Part shown: positions 6,607-18,702 of the stretch, one piece after another
How positions within the stretch are numbered: the stretch's first letter is position 1
Layout of the letters: every line of letters starts with the position of its first letter
Source of the DNA: Cryptomeria japonica
Lineage: Eukaryota > Streptophyta > Pinopsida > Cupressales > Cupressaceae
Direction of reading: 5' to 3'
Length of the DNA: 20,000 bases
Assembly (NCBI RefSeq): GCF_030272615.1
Contig: NW_026729300.1
Span: 1 to 20,000, forward strand
Notes under the pieces: generated by a model
Seen by the model: only the letters and a program-made list of their open reading frames with translations
What the model was told of the DNA's origin: nothing
The model's database searches: none
Made by a program: the position numbers and the translations under genes

Positions 6607-6634
6607 TAAGTACACACTGCGACAAGCTCATAAC
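6607..6634 (+). promoter_or_regulatory. 5S upstream promoter, unit 2
   Basis: Same sequence as the unit 1 promoter: TAAGTACA at -28 to -21 and C at -1. It is a weak match to the known plant 5S upstream elements. Confidence 0.6.
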
Positions 6635-6754
6635 GGGTGCGATCATACCAGCGTTAGTGCACCGGATCCCATCAGAACTCCGCAGTTAAGCGCGCTTGGG
6701 CCGGAGTAGTACTGGGATGGGTGACCTCCCGGGAAGTCCCGGTGTTGCACCCTT
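6635..6754 (+). rRNA. 5S ribosomal RNA, unit 2
   Basis: Intact 120-nt 5S rRNA gene, identical to the units 3 and 4 genes and differing from unit 1 only at position 80. Here position 80 (base 6714) is G, which pairs with C96 and keeps helix IV complete. The internal promoter elements (A box, intermediate element, C box) are all present. The GC-rich helix II and helix V pairs fit what I recall of gymnosperm 5S better than angiosperm 5S; that comparison is from memory. Confidence 0.97.
6684..6731 (+). promoter_or_regulatory. 5S internal control region, unit 2
   Basis: Complete A box, intermediate element and C box, with G at the first C-box base (6714). Confidence 0.85.
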
Positions 6755-6765
6755 TCTTAGTTTTT
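6753..6765 (+). terminator. Pol III terminator, unit 2
   Basis: Same as unit 1: an interrupted TTT-C-TT run followed by an uninterrupted T5 at 6761-6765. Confidence 0.8.
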
Positions 6766-7203
6766 CGCCGGGCGTCGCAATGCTATTTGAATAAACCTTT
6801 TGCCCGTTTGCGTTCTCGTCGGGGCCGGGCCGGGCCGGGGTGCGCTGCCCGCACTACCGCGCGCGCGGGGGCGACACCGAGCGCGCACCCGAGGCGCCCC
6901 GAGCACACAGGCCACGGTGCAACCCGGGCGTTGTGCGCGCACCCCGGTGCGCCCGAGGTGCTGCGCGCGCACCCAGGTGAAATCGGTGTGCACCTCGGCC
7001 AGTGCGCGCTCGGTCGAGTCGCGCACGTTGGCCAAGGTGCACGGTGATGTTTCTTAATCTAATGTTCCGCACCAGACGCCCGGGACAGGTGAGCGAAGCT
7101 GGGCGGGGCCGGGTGCGCGGCCGGGGCAGGTGCACGCAGCTGGAGAGAGCTTTGGAGCACACCAGAGGTGCGCACCTTGGAGCACACTTCGGAGCGCACC
7201 AAT
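6766..7203. repeat. GC-rich spacer downstream of 5S, unit 2
   Basis: Same as unit 1 except for two transversions six bases apart, C-to-A at 7057 and G-to-T at 7063. They are the only private differences of unit 2 that I found. Confidence 0.75.
6821..6840 (+). other. G-quadruplex motif after 5S, unit 2
   Basis: Identical to the unit 1 motif: four G runs with two-base CC loops. Confidence 0.7.
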
Positions 7204-7990
7204 GATGCGCTCCATTCAAAAGTTTCCTGAAAAGGCAAAAAAAGTTGAGATTATAGAATTTCCCACTTGAGAGATTGTAAAAAAAAAAAATTTAAAATGA
7301 AGGAAACGCGGGTGCCAAGGTGTGCGCGCCCGGGTGCGCAGCCCAGCCAAGGTGTGCGCACCAAGGCGCCCACCCTGGCGAAGGTGCACGCAAGGTGCGC
7401 ACCCGAGGCAAACCGGACAATTAACCCAACTTTCGACTTCGCGCGCACCTGCGCACCTTGGAGCGCACTTCGGAGCGCTCCTTGGTGCGCACCAATCTTG
7501 GGCACCTCGGAGTGCACCATGGCGCCCACCAAGGTGCGCACCCGGGGCAAACCGAGCTCCGACTTCGTGCGCACCTTGGAGCGCACGAAAGGTGCGCACC
7601 ATGGCGCCCACCAAGGTGCGCAGCCCAGCCAAGGCGTGCGCATCAAGGTGCGCACCCTGGCGAAGGTGCGCACCCGGGGCAAACCGAGCTCCGACTTCGT
7701 GCGCACCTTGGAGCGCACAAAGGGTGCGCAACCCAGCCAAGGTGTGCGCACCCCGGGCAAACCGAGCTCCGAATCGTGCGCACCTTGGAGCACACTTCGG
7801 AGCCCTCCTTGGTGCGCACCGATGTTGCGCACCTCGGAGCGCACCCGGGGAAAACAATGCAATTAACCCGACTTTCGACTTCGTGGGCACCTCGGAGCGC
7901 TCTCGGGTTCGCACCTCGGAGCACACCGAGGTGCGCACCTTTGATGCGCTGCCTTCACCAATTTCCAGAAAAGGCAAGAAAACATTGAGA
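7204..7990. repeat. Blocks A and B with intervening GC array, unit 2
   Basis: Equivalent of 1170-1956: block A at 7204-7334, the GAGCTCC-type array, and truncated block B at 7943-7990. G at 7485 restores the 14-bp palindrome TTGGTGCGCACCAA (7482-7495). Confidence 0.75.
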
Positions 7991-9426
7991 AGGTGTGCGC
8001 ACCGAGGTGCCCACCCTGGCGAAGGTGCACGCGAGGTGCGCACCCGGGGCAAACCGGGCTCCGACTTCGTGCACGCCATGCTGCGCACCTTGGAGGGCCA
8101 TGGTGCGCACCTTGGAGCACACTTCGGAGCGCTCAATGGTGCCCAACCCAGCCAAGGTGCCCACCGCGGCGAAGGTGCACGCGAGGTGCGCACCCGGGGC
8201 AAACCGGGCTCCGACTTCGTGCACGCCGCACCTTGGAGCACACTTCGGAGCGCTCCTTGGTGCGCACCAGGGCGCGCAACCCAGCCGAGGTGCCCACCCC
8301 GGCGAAGGTGCACGCGGGGTGCGCACCCGGGGCAAACCGGGCTCCGACTTCGTGCACGCCATGGTGCCCACCGCGGCGAAGGTGCACGCGAGGTGCGCAC
8401 CCGGGGCAAACCGGGCTCCGACTTCGTGCACGCCGCACCTTGGAGCACACTTCGGAGCGCTCCTTGGTGCGCACCAGGGCGCGCAACCCAGCCGAGGTGC
8501 CCACCCCGGCGAAGGTGCACGCGAGGTGCGCACCCGGGGCAAACCGGGCTCCGACTTCGTGCACGCCATGGTGCCCACCGCGGCGAAGGTGCACGCGAGG
8601 TGCGCACCCGGGGCAAACCGGGCTCCGACTTCGTGCACGCCGCACCTTGGAGCACACTTCGGAGCGCTCCTTGGTGCGCACCATGGTGCCCACCAGGGCG
8701 CGCAACCCCGCCGAAGGTGCACGCGAGGTGCGCACCCGGGGCAAACCGGGCTCCGACTTCGTGCACGCCGCACCTTGGAGCACACTTCGGAGCGCTCCTT
8801 GGTGCGCACCAGGGCGCGCAACCCCGCCGAAGGTGCACGCGAGGTGCGCACCCGGGGCAAACCGGGCTCCGACTTCGTGCACGCCATGGTGCGCACCAGG
8901 GTGCCCACCGCGGCGAAGGTGCGCACCCGGGGCAAACCGGGCTCCGACTTCGTGCACGCCGCACCTTGGAGCACACTTCGGAGCGCTCCTTGGTGCGCAC
9001 CAGGGCGCGCAACCCAGCCGAGGTGCCCACCCCGGCGAAGGTGCACGCGAGGTGCGCACCCGGGGCAAACCGGGCTCCGACTTCGTGCACGCCATGGTGC
9101 CCACCGCGGCGAAGGTGCGCACCCGGGGCAAACCGGGCTAGGACTTCGTGCACGCCGCACCTTGGAGCACACTTTGGAGCGCTCCTTGGTGCGCACCATG
9201 GTGCCCACCAGGCCGCGCAACCCAGCCAAGGTGTGCGCACCAAGGTGCACGCGAGGTGCGCACCCGGGGCAAACCGGGGTCCGGCTTCGTGCACGCCGCA
9301 CCTTGGAGCACACATCGGGGCGCTCCCGGGTTCGCACCGGCGTTGCGCACCGTGGTGGGCACCTCGGAGCGCACCGTGGTGGGCACCTCGGAGCACACCA
9401 AGGTGGGCAGCGAGGTGCGCACCTTT
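7991..9426. repeat. 207-bp higher-order repeat array, unit 2
   Basis: Equivalent of 1957-3392. It carries T at 9175 (shared with unit 3, C in unit 1) and G at 8330 and 8732, where unit 1 has A. Confidence 0.8.
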
Positions 9427-11424
9427 GATGCGATGCCTTCACTAATTTCCATAAAAGGCAAAAAAAAACGAGATTTTAAAATTTCCGTTTTGAAAGATAG
9501 TGAGAAAAAGGGAATGCTGGTGCCATCTTGAGCCCGCCCTGGTGCGCAGCCCAGCCAAGGTGTGCGCACCAAGGTGCCCACCCTGGCGAAGGTGCGCGCC
9601 CGGGCAATTAACCCAACTTCCAACTTCGCGCGCGCCAGGGTGGGAGCGCACCCAACAACCGGGCCTGGGAAGAGCCAATGCGAGAAACCCCACCAAACGC
9701 TCTGACAAAAAAAGAGGGGGCGCTCCAGTAACCCCGCTTCGGAGCGCACCCTGGGCAAACCCAGCCAGGGTGCCCACCCCGGCCAAGGTGCAGGCGAGGT
9801 GCGCACCCGGGGCAAACCGGGCTCCGACAACGTGCACGCCGCACCTTGGAGCACACTTCGTAGCGCTCCCGGGTGCGCACCTCAGAGCACACCAAGGTGG
9901 GCAGCGAGGTGCGCACCTTTGATGCGCTGCCTTCACTAATTTCCAGAAAAGGCAAAAAAAAGAGGAGATTTTAAAATTTCCGTTTTGAAAGATAGTGAAA
10001 AAAACGGAACGCGGGTGCCATCTTGAGCCCGCCCTGGTGCACAGCCCAGGTAAGGTGCCCACCCTGGCAAAGGTGCGCACCCGGGCAATTAACCCTACTT
10101 CCGACTTCGTGCGCGCCAGGGTGGCAACCGGGCCTGGGAAGAGCCAATGCGAGAAACCCCACCAAACGCTCCGACAAAAAAAGAGGCGGCGCTCCAATAA
10201 CCCCGCTTCGGAGCGCAGCCGGGGCAAACCCAGCCAAGGTGCCCACCCCGACGAAGGTGCACGCGAGGTGCGCACCCGGGGCAAACCGGGCTCCGACAAC
10301 GTGCACGCAGCACCTTGGAGCACACTTCGAAGCACTCCCGGGTGCCCACCGGCGTTGCGCACCGTGGTGGGCAGCGAGGTGCGCACCTTTGATGCGCTGC
10401 CTTCACTAATTTCCAGAAAAGGCAAAAAAAAATGAGATTTTAAAATTTCCGTTTTGAAAGATAGTGAAAAAAACGGAACGCGGGTGCCATCTTGAGCCCG
10501 CCCTGGTGCGCAGCCCAGGCAAGGCATGCGCACCAAGGTGCCCACCCGCGGTGCACGCCCGGGGCAAACCGGGCTCCGACTTCGTGCAGGCCGCACCTTG
10601 GAGCACACTTCGGAGCGCTCCTTGGTGCGCACCATGGTGCCCACCAGGGCGCACCCGGGGCAAACCGGGCTCCGACTTCGTGCACGCCGCACCTTGGAGC
10701 ACACATCGGAGCGCTCCCAGGTTCGCACCAGCGTTGCGCACCTTTGATGCGCTGCCTTCACTAATTTCCAGAAAAGGCAAAAAAAAACGATATTTTAAAA
10801 TTTCCGTTCTGAAAGATAGTGAAAAAAACGGAACGCGGGTGCCATCTTGAGCCCTTCCTGGTGCGCAGCCCAGGCAAGTTGTGCGCACCAAGGTGCCCAC
10901 CCTGGCGGAGGTGCGCGCCCGGGGCAAACCGGGCTCCGACTTCGTGCACTGCATGGTGCCCACCAAGGCGCGCAACCCAGCCAAGGTGCCCACCGCAGCG
11001 AAGGTGCACGCGAGGTGCGCACCCGAGGTGCACACCCGGGGCAAACCGAGCTCCGACTTCGTGCACGCCGCACCTTGGAGCACACTTCAGAGCGCTCCTT
11101 GGTGCGCACCAGGGCGCGCAACCCAGCCAAGGTGCTCACCCCGGCGAAGGTGCACGCGAGGTGCGCACCCGGGGCAAGCCGGGCTCGGACTTCGTGCACG
11201 CCGCACCTTGGAGCACACATCGGAGCGCTCCCGGGTTCGCACCAGCATTGCGCACCTTTGATGCGCTGCCTTCACTAATTTCCAGAAAAGGCAAAAAAAA
11301 AAAAAAAACGAGATTTTAAAATTTCCGTTTTGAAAGATAGTGAAAAAAACGGAACGCGGGTGCCATCTTGAGCCCGCCCTGGTGTGCAGCCCAGGCAAGT
11401 TGTGCGCACCAAGGCACCCACCCT
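9427..11424. repeat. Composite AT-block / GC-array zone, unit 2
   Basis: Equivalent of 3393-5390. AT-rich blocks start at 9427, 9921, 10391, 10746 and 11260; CAATTAACCC modules lie at 9605-9747 and 10086-10217. The A16 tract is at 11293-11308. No gene. Confidence 0.75.
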
Positions 11425-11934
11425 GGCCAAGGTGGGTCACGGGGTGGGTCCTAGGGTGGGTAACGGGGTGGGTACTAAGGTGCGTGCCAAGGTGGGTCAT
11501 GGGGTGGGTGCCAAGGTGGGCACCAGGGTGGGTGTGCACCAACCCTAGCCAGGGTAGGTCACGGGGTGGTTGTCGGGGTGGGCGTCAAGGAGCCAAGGTG
11601 GGTGGCAAGTAGCCAAGTTGCGTGCCAAGGTGGGTGTCGGGGTGGGTGCCAAGGATCCAAGGTGGGTGCCAAGGAACCAAGGTGGGTGTCTGGGTGGGTG
11701 CCGAGGTGGGAGCCAGGGTGGGTCCCAAGGTGAGTGCAAAGGTGGGTGCCAGGGTCAAGGTGAGTGCCAATGTGGGTTCCAAGGTGCCAGGGTCAGGGTG
11801 AGTGCCAATGTGGGTTCAAAGGTGCTAAGTTGGGTGCGAGGTTGGGTGCGAGGGTGGGTGGGTGCCAAGGTGTGCTAGGTGGAAGCCCGGGTGGGTCGGC
11901 ATCCCATGGGTGTCGAGTTGGGTGCCTGATGGGT
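11425..11934 (+). repeat. G-rich minisatellite, unit 2
   Basis: Equivalent of 5391-5900 with no difference seen. The G-quadruplex cluster is at 11441-11472. Confidence 0.8.
11441..11472 (+). other. G-quadruplex cluster, unit 2
   Basis: Identical to the unit 1 cluster, with six G runs in 32 bases. Confidence 0.7.
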
Positions 11935-12274
11935 GCTTCTTGTCAAGTTTTAGTCGTCGGGACTCATTTCGAGCCTTAGAGGTCGTTTCTTGTCCGGTTG
12001 CCCTGTCTTCGACCTGGGAACCCAATTTTGGTCCTCGGGTCCCATTTTTTTTTGTCTCGCATCCCACTTTTGGCCTGTGGCCTTTTCGGGGTCGATTCTC
12101 GTTTTGGGCATCAGAGCATGTTTCTTCTCCTAAAACCCAATATTTGTTTATTAAGTCTCGGAACACATTTTTGTTCTCGTGGACCCATCATGGGTCTTGG
12201 AACGCATTTGTGGTCCTTGGGTCCCATTTTGCATCCCGAAACTTGTGTTTTGGTGCTTGATCCCTATTTTGGGT
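11935..12274. repeat. T-rich spacer segment before 5S gene 3
   Basis: Copy of 5901-6240 with no difference seen. No gene content. Confidence 0.75.
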
Positions 12275-12640
12275 GCCCACCTTGCACCAAGTGCGCACCC
12301 GGGGCAAACCGAGCGCCTTGGTGCACCGGGGCAAGATCGAGCGTGCACCCGAGGCGCCCCGAACATGCACCAAGGTGCACTCGGCCCACATGTGAGCGCA
12401 GGTCGTTGCGCCCGAGGTGGTGTGTGGGCACCGCGTTGCAGACGGGACACTGCACGCACACGACGCCCCGTCCAGGTGCACGCACGTAGGCCGGGCCGGG
12501 TGCACACCCGATGCCCTAGCAAGGTGCGCGCACCCGGGCAGGGCTCACACTTGGCGAACGGGGCGCACTTCGCGAGGGAGGGTGTGCACCTCGACGGGGG
12601 TGGGTGGCCGGGGTGGATTCGCACGTGGGTCGCGGTTTGC
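12275..12640. repeat. GC-rich spacer upstream of 5S, unit 3
   Basis: Same as the unit 1 segment except for a C-to-T change at 12512, in a CpG. The CACGTG core is at 12622-12627. Confidence 0.75.
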
Positions 12641-12668
12641 TAAGTACACACTGCGACAAGCTCATAAC
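12641..12668 (+). promoter_or_regulatory. 5S upstream promoter, unit 3
   Basis: Same sequence as the unit 1 promoter, with the TATA-like TAAGTACA at -28 and C at -1. Confidence 0.6.
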
Positions 12669-12788
12669 GGGTGCGATCATACCAGCGTTAGTGCACCGGA
12701 TCCCATCAGAACTCCGCAGTTAAGCGCGCTTGGGCCGGAGTAGTACTGGGATGGGTGACCTCCCGGGAAGTCCCGGTGTTGCACCCTT
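12669..12788 (+). rRNA. 5S ribosomal RNA, unit 3
   Basis: Intact 120-nt 5S rRNA gene with the same sequence as unit 2. G at base 12748 (position 80) preserves the helix IV pair. The gene is flanked by the same promoter region and T-run terminator as its neighbours, so nothing in sequence suggests it is silent. Confidence 0.97.
12718..12765 (+). promoter_or_regulatory. 5S internal control region, unit 3
   Basis: Complete A box, intermediate element and C box, with G at the first C-box base (12748). Confidence 0.85.
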
Positions 12789-12799
12789 TCTTAGTTTTT
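12787..12799 (+). terminator. Pol III terminator, unit 3
   Basis: Same as unit 1: an interrupted TTT-C-TT run followed by T5 at 12795-12799. Confidence 0.8.
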
Positions 12800-13237
12800 C
12801 GCCGGGCGTCGCAATGCTATTTGAATAAACCTTTTGCCCGTTTGCGTTCTCGTCGGGGCCGGGCCGGGCCGGGGTGCGCTGCCCGCACTACCGCGCGCGC
12901 GGGGGCGACACCGAGCGCGCACCCGAGGCGCCCCGAGCACACAGGCCACGGTGCAACCCGGGCGTTGTGCGCGCACCCCGGTGCGCCCGAGGTGCTGCGC
13001 GCGCACCCAGGTGAAATCGGTGTGCACCTCGGCCAGTGCGCGCTCGGTCGAGTCGCGCACGTTGGCCAAGGTGCACGGTGATGTTTCTTACTCTAAGGTT
13101 CCGCACCAGACGCCCGGGACAGGTGAGCGAAGCTGGGCGGGGCCGGGTGCGCGGCCGGGGCAGGTGCACGCAGCTGGAGAGAGCTTTGGAGCACACCAGA
13201 GGTGCGCACCTTGGAGCACACTTCGGAGCGCACCAAT
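12800..13237. repeat. GC-rich spacer downstream of 5S, unit 3
   Basis: Same as the unit 1 segment, with no difference seen. Confidence 0.75.
12855..12874 (+). other. G-quadruplex motif after 5S, unit 3
   Basis: Identical to the unit 1 motif: four G runs with two-base CC loops. Confidence 0.7.
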
Positions 13238-14024
13238 GATGCGCTCCATTCAAAAGTTTCCTGAAAAGGCAAAAAAAGTTGAGATTATAGAATTTCCCAC
13301 TTGAGAGATTGTAAAAAAAAAAAATTTAAAATGAAGGAAACGCGGGTGCCAAGGTGTGCGCGCCCGGGTGCGCAGCCCAGCCAAGGTGTGCGCACCAAGG
13401 CGCCCACCCTGGCGAAGGTGCACGCAAGGTGCGCACCCGAGGCAAACCGGACAATTAACCCAACTTTCGACTTCGCGCGCACCTGCGCACCTTGGAGCGC
13501 ACTTCGGAGCGCTCCTTGGTGCGCACCAATCTTGGGCACCTCGGAGTGCACCATGGCGCCCACCAAGGTGCGCACCCGGGGCAAACCGAGCTCCGACTTC
13601 GTGCGCACCTTGGAGCGCACGAAAGGTGCGCACCATGGCGCCCACCAAGGTGCGCAGCCCAGCCAAGGCGTGCGCATCAAGGTGCGCACCCTGGCGAAGG
13701 TGCGCACCCGGGGCAAACCGAGCTCCGACTTCGTGCGCACCTTGGAGCGCACAAAGGGTGCGCAACCCAGCCAAGGTGTGCGCACCCCGGGCAAACCGAG
13801 CTCCGAATCGTGCGCACCTTGGAGCACACTTCGGAGCCCTCCTTGGTGCGCACCGATGTTGCGCACCTCGGAGCGCACCCGGGGAAAACAATGCAATTAA
13901 CCCGACTTTCGACTTCGTGGGCACCTCGGAGCGCTCTCGGGTTCGCACCTCGGAGCACACCGAGGTGCGCACCTTTGATGCGCTGCCTTCACCAATTTCC
14001 AGAAAAGGCAAGAAAACATTGAGA
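13238..14024. repeat. Blocks A and B with intervening GC array, unit 3
   Basis: Equivalent of 1170-1956: block A at 13238-13368 and block B at 13977-14024. The 14-bp palindrome is intact at 13516-13529. Confidence 0.75.
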
Positions 14025-15460
14025 AGGTGTGCGCACCGAGGTGCCCACCCTGGCGAAGGTGCACGCGAGGTGCGCACCCGGGGCAAACCGGGCTCCGACT
14101 TCGTGCACGCCATGCTGCGCACCTTGGAGGGCCATGGTGCGCACCTTGGAGCACACTTCGGAGCGCTCAATGGTGCCCAACCCAGCCAAGGTGCCCACCG
14201 CGGCGAAGGTGCACGCGAGGTGCGCACCCGGGGCAAACCGGGCTCCGACTTCGTGCACGCCGCACCTTGGAGCACACTTCGGAGCGCTCCTTGGTGCGCA
14301 CCAGGGCGCGCAACCCAGCCGAGGTGCCCACCCCGGCGAAGGTGCACGCGGGGTGCGCACCCGGGGCAAACCGGGCTCCGACTTCGTGCACGCCATGGTG
14401 CCCACCGCGGCGAAGGTGCACGCGAGGTGCGCACCCGGGGCAAACCGGGCTCCGACTTCGTGCACGCCGCACCTTGGAGCACACTTCGGAGCGCTCCTTG
14501 GTGCGCACCAGGGCGCGCAACCCAGCCGAGGTGCCCACCCCGGCGAAGGTGCACGCGAGGTGCGCACCCGGGGCAAACCGGGCTCCGACTTCGTGCACGC
14601 CATGGTGCCCACCGCGGCGAAGGTGCACGCGAGGTGCGCACCCGGGGCAAACCGGGCTCCGACTTTGTGCACGCCGCACCTTGGAGCACACTTCGGAGCG
14701 CTCCTTGGTGCGCACCATGGTGCCCACCAGGGCGCGCAACCCCGCCGAAGGTGCACGCGAGGTGCGCACCCGGGGCAAACCGGGCTCCGACTTCGTGCAC
14801 GCCGCACCTTGGAGCACACTTCGGAGCGCTCCTTGGTGCGCACCAGGGCGCGCAACCCCGCCGAAGGTGCACGCGAGGTGCGCACCCGGGGCAAACCGGG
14901 CTCCGACTTCGTGCACGCCATGGTGCGCACCAGGGTGCCCACCGCGGCGAAGGTGCGCACCCGGGGCAAACCGGGCTCCGACTTCGTGCACGCCGCACCT
15001 TGGAGCACACTTCGGAGCGCTCCTTGGTGCGCACCAGGGCGCGCAACCCAGCCGAGGTGCCCACCCCGGCGAAGGTGCACGCGAGGTGCGCACCCGGGGC
15101 AAACCGGGCTCCGACTTCGTGCACGCCATGGTGCCCACCGCGGCGAAGGTGCGCACCCGGGGCAAACCGGGCTAGGACTTCGTGCACGCCGCACCTTGGA
15201 GCACACTTTGGAGCGCTCCTTGGTGCGCACCATGGTGCCCACCAGGCCGCGCAACCCAGCCAAGGTGTGCGCACCAAGGTGCACGCGAGGTGCGCACCCG
15301 GGGCAAACCGGGGTCCGGCTTCGTGCACGCCGCACCTTGGAGCACACATCGGGGCGCTCCCGGGTTCGCACCGGCGTTGCGCACCGTGGTGGGCACCTCG
15401 GAGCGCACCGTGGTGGGCACCTCGGAGCACACCAAGGTGGGCAGCGAGGTGCGCACCTTT
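14025..15460. repeat. 207-bp higher-order repeat array, unit 3
   Basis: Equivalent of 1957-3392. It has a private C-to-T change at 14666 in a CpG, and T at 15209 shared with unit 2. Confidence 0.8.
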
Positions 15461-17458
15461 GATGCGATGCCTTCACTAATTTCCATAAAAGGCAAAAAAA
15501 AACGAGATTTTAAAATTTCCGTTTTGAAAGATAGTGAGAAAAAGGGAATGCTGGTGCCATCTTGAGCCCGCCCTGGTGCGCAGCCCAGCCAAGGTGTGCG
15601 CACCAAGGTGCCCACCCTGGCGAAGGTGCGCGCCCGGGCAATTAACCCAACTTCCAACTTCGCGCGCGCCAGGGTGGGAGCGCACCCAACAACCGGGCCT
15701 GGGAAGAGCCAATGCGAGAAACCCCACCAAACGCTCTGACAAAAAAAGAGGGGGCGCTCCAGTAACCCCGCTTCGGAGCGCACCCTGGGCAAACCCAGCC
15801 AGGGTGCCCACCCCGGCCAAGGTGCAGGCGAGGTGCGCACCCGGGGCAAACCGGGCTCCGACAACGTGCACGCCGCACCTTGGAGCACACTTCGTAGCGC
15901 TCCCGGGTGCGCACCTCAGAGCACACCAAGGTGGGCAGCGAGGTGCGCACCTTTGATGCGCTGCCTTCACTAATTTCCAGAAAAGGCAAAAAAAAGAGGA
16001 GATTTTAAAATTTCCGTTTTGAAAGATAGTGAAAAAAACGGAACGCGGGTGCCATCTTGAGCCCGCCCTGGTGCACAGCCCAGGTAAGGTGCCCACCCTG
16101 GCAAAGGTGCGCACCCGGGCAATTAACCCTACTTCCGACTTCGTGCGCGCCAGGGTGGCAACCGGGCCTGGGAAGAGCCAATGCGAGAAACCCCACCAAA
16201 CGCTCCGACAAAAAAAGAGGCGGCGCTCCAATAACCCCGCTTCGGAGCGCAGCCGGGGCAAACCCAGCCAAGGTGCCCACCCCGACGAAGGTGCACGCGA
16301 GGTGCGCACCCGGGGCAAACCGGGCTCCGACAACGTGCACGCAGCACCTTGGAGCACACTTCGAAGCACTCCCGGGTGCCCACCGGCGTTGCGCACCGTG
16401 GTGGGCAGCGAGGTGCGCACCTTTGATGCGCTGCCTTCACTAATTTCCAGAAAAGGCAAAAAAAAATGAGATTTTAAAATTTCCGTTTTGAAAGATAGTG
16501 AAAAAAACGGAACGCGGGTGCCATCTTGAGCCCGCCCTGGTGCGCAGCCCAGGCAAGGCATGCGCACCAAGGTGCCCACCCGCGGTGCACGCCCGGGGCA
16601 AACCGGGCTCCGACTTCGTGCAGGCCGCACCTTGGAGCACACTTCGGAGCGCTCCTTGGTGCGCACCATGGTGCCCACCAGGGCGCACCCGGGGCAAACC
16701 GGGCTCCGACTTCGTGCACGCCGCACCTTGGAGCACACATCGGAGCGCTCCCAGGTTCGCACCAGCGTTGCGCACCTTTGATGCGCTGCCTTCACTAATT
16801 TCCAGAAAAGGCAAAAAAAAACGATATTTTAAAATTTCCGTTCTGAAAGATAGTGAAAAAAACGGAACGCGGGTGCCATCTTGAGCCCTTCCTGGTGCGC
16901 AGCCCAGGCAAGTTGTGCGCACCAAGGTGCCCACCCTGGCGGAGGTGCGCGCCCGGGGCAAACCGGGCTCCGACTTCGTGCACTGCATGGTGCCCACCAA
17001 GGCGCGCAACCCAGCCAAGGTGCCCACCGCAGCGAAGGTGCACGCGAGGTGCGCACCCGAGGTGCACACCCGGGGCAAACCGAGCTCCGACTTCGTGCAC
17101 GCCGCACCTTGGAGCACACTTCAGAGCGCTCCTTGGTGCGCACCAGGGCGCGCAACCCAGCCAAGGTGCTCACCCCGGCGAAGGTGCACGCGAGGTGCGC
17201 ACCCGGGGCAAGCCGGGCTCGGACTTCGTGCACGCCGCACCTTGGAGCACACATCGGAGCGCTCCCGGGTTCGCACCAGCATTGCGCACCTTTGATGCGC
17301 TGCCTTCACTAATTTCCAGAAAAGGCAAAAAAAAAAAAAAAATGAGATTTTAAAATTTCCGTTTTGAAAGATAGTGAAAAAAACGGAACGCGGGTGCCAT
17401 CTTGAGCCCGCCCTGGTGTGCAGCCCAGGCAAGTTGTGCGCACCAAGGCACCCACCCT
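15461..17458. repeat. Composite AT-block / GC-array zone, unit 3
   Basis: Equivalent of 3393-5390. AT-rich blocks start at 15461, 15955, 16425, 16780 and 17294; CAATTAACCC modules lie at 15639-15781 and 16120-16251. A private C-to-T change at 17343 directly follows the A16 tract (17327-17342). Confidence 0.75.
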
Positions 17459-17968
17459 GGCCAAGGTGGGTCACGGGGTGGGTCCTAGGGTGGGTAACGG
17501 GGTGGGTACTAAGGTGCGTGCCAAGGTGGGTCATGGGGTGGGTGCCAAGGTGGGCACCAGGGTGGGTGTGCACCAACCCTAGCCAGGGTAGGTCACGGGG
17601 TGGTTGTCGGGGTGGGCGTCAAGGAGCCAAGGTGGGTGGCAAGTAGCCAAGTTGCGTGCCAAGGTGGGTGTCGGGGTGGGTGCCAAGGATCCAAGGTGGG
17701 TGCCAAGGAACCAAGGTGGGTGTCTGGGTGGGTGCCGAGGTGGGAGCCAGGGTGGGTCCCAAGGTGAGTGCAAAGGTGGGTGCCAGGGTCAAGGTGAGTG
17801 CCAATGTGGGTTCCAAGGTGCCAGGGTCAGGGTGAGTGCCAATGTGGGTTCAAAGGTGCTAAGTTGGGTGCGAGGTTGGGTGCGAGGGTGGGTGGGTGCC
17901 AAGGTGTGCTAGGTGGAAGCCCGGGTGGGTCGGCATCCCATGGGTGTCGAGCTGGGTGCCTGATGGGT
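17459..17968 (+). repeat. G-rich minisatellite, unit 3
   Basis: Equivalent of 5391-5900 with one private difference, C at 17952 where the others have T. The G-quadruplex cluster is at 17475-17506. Confidence 0.8.
17475..17506 (+). other. G-quadruplex cluster, unit 3
   Basis: Identical to the unit 1 cluster, with six G runs in 32 bases. Confidence 0.7.
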
Positions 17969-18308
17969 GCTTCTTGTCAAGTTTTAGTCGTCGGGACTCA
18001 TTTCGAGCCTTAGAGGTCGTTTCTTGTCCGGTTGCCCTGTCTTCGACCTGGGAACCCAATTTTGGTCCTCGGGTCCCATTTTTTTTTGTCTCGCATCCCA
18101 CTTTTGGCCTGTGGCCTTTTCGGGGTCGATTCTCGTTTTGGGCATCAGAGCATGTTTCTTCTCCTAAAACCCAATATTTGTTTATTAAGTCTCGGAACAC
18201 ATTTTTGTTCTCGTGGACCCATCATGGGTCTTGGAACGCATTTGTGGTCCTTGGGTCCCATTTTGCATCCCGAAACTTGTGTTTTGGTGCTTGATCCCTA
18301 TTTTGGGT
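17969..18308. repeat. T-rich spacer segment before 5S gene 4
   Basis: Copy of 5901-6240 with no difference seen in this stretch; one T-to-C variant lies just before it at 17952. No gene content. Confidence 0.75.
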
Positions 18309-18674
18309 GCCCACCTTGCACCAAGTGCGCACCCGGGGCAAACCGAGCGCCTTGGTGCACCGGGGCAAGATCGAGCGTGCACCCGAGGCGCCCCGAACAT
18401 GCACCAAGGTGCACTCGGCCCACATGTGAGCGCAGGTCGTTGCGCCCGAGGTGGTGTGTGGGCACCGCGTTGCAGACGGGACACTGCACGCACACGACGC
18501 CCCGTCCAGGTGCACGCACGTAGGCCGGGCCGGGTGCACACCCGACGCCCTAGCAAGGTGCGCGCACCCGGGCAGGGCTCACACTTGGCGAACGGGGCGC
18601 ACTTCGCGAGGGAGGGTGTGCACCTCGACGGGGGTGGGTGGCCGGGGTGGATTCGCACGTGGGTCGCGGTTTGC
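18309..18674. repeat. GC-rich spacer upstream of 5S, unit 4
   Basis: Same as the unit 1 segment, with no difference seen. The CACGTG core is at 18656-18661. Confidence 0.75.
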
Positions 18675-18702
18675 TAAGTACACACTGCGACAAGCTCATA
18701 AC
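18675..18702 (+). promoter_or_regulatory. 5S upstream promoter, unit 4
   Basis: Same sequence as the unit 1 promoter, with the TATA-like TAAGTACA at -28 and C at -1. Confidence 0.6.
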
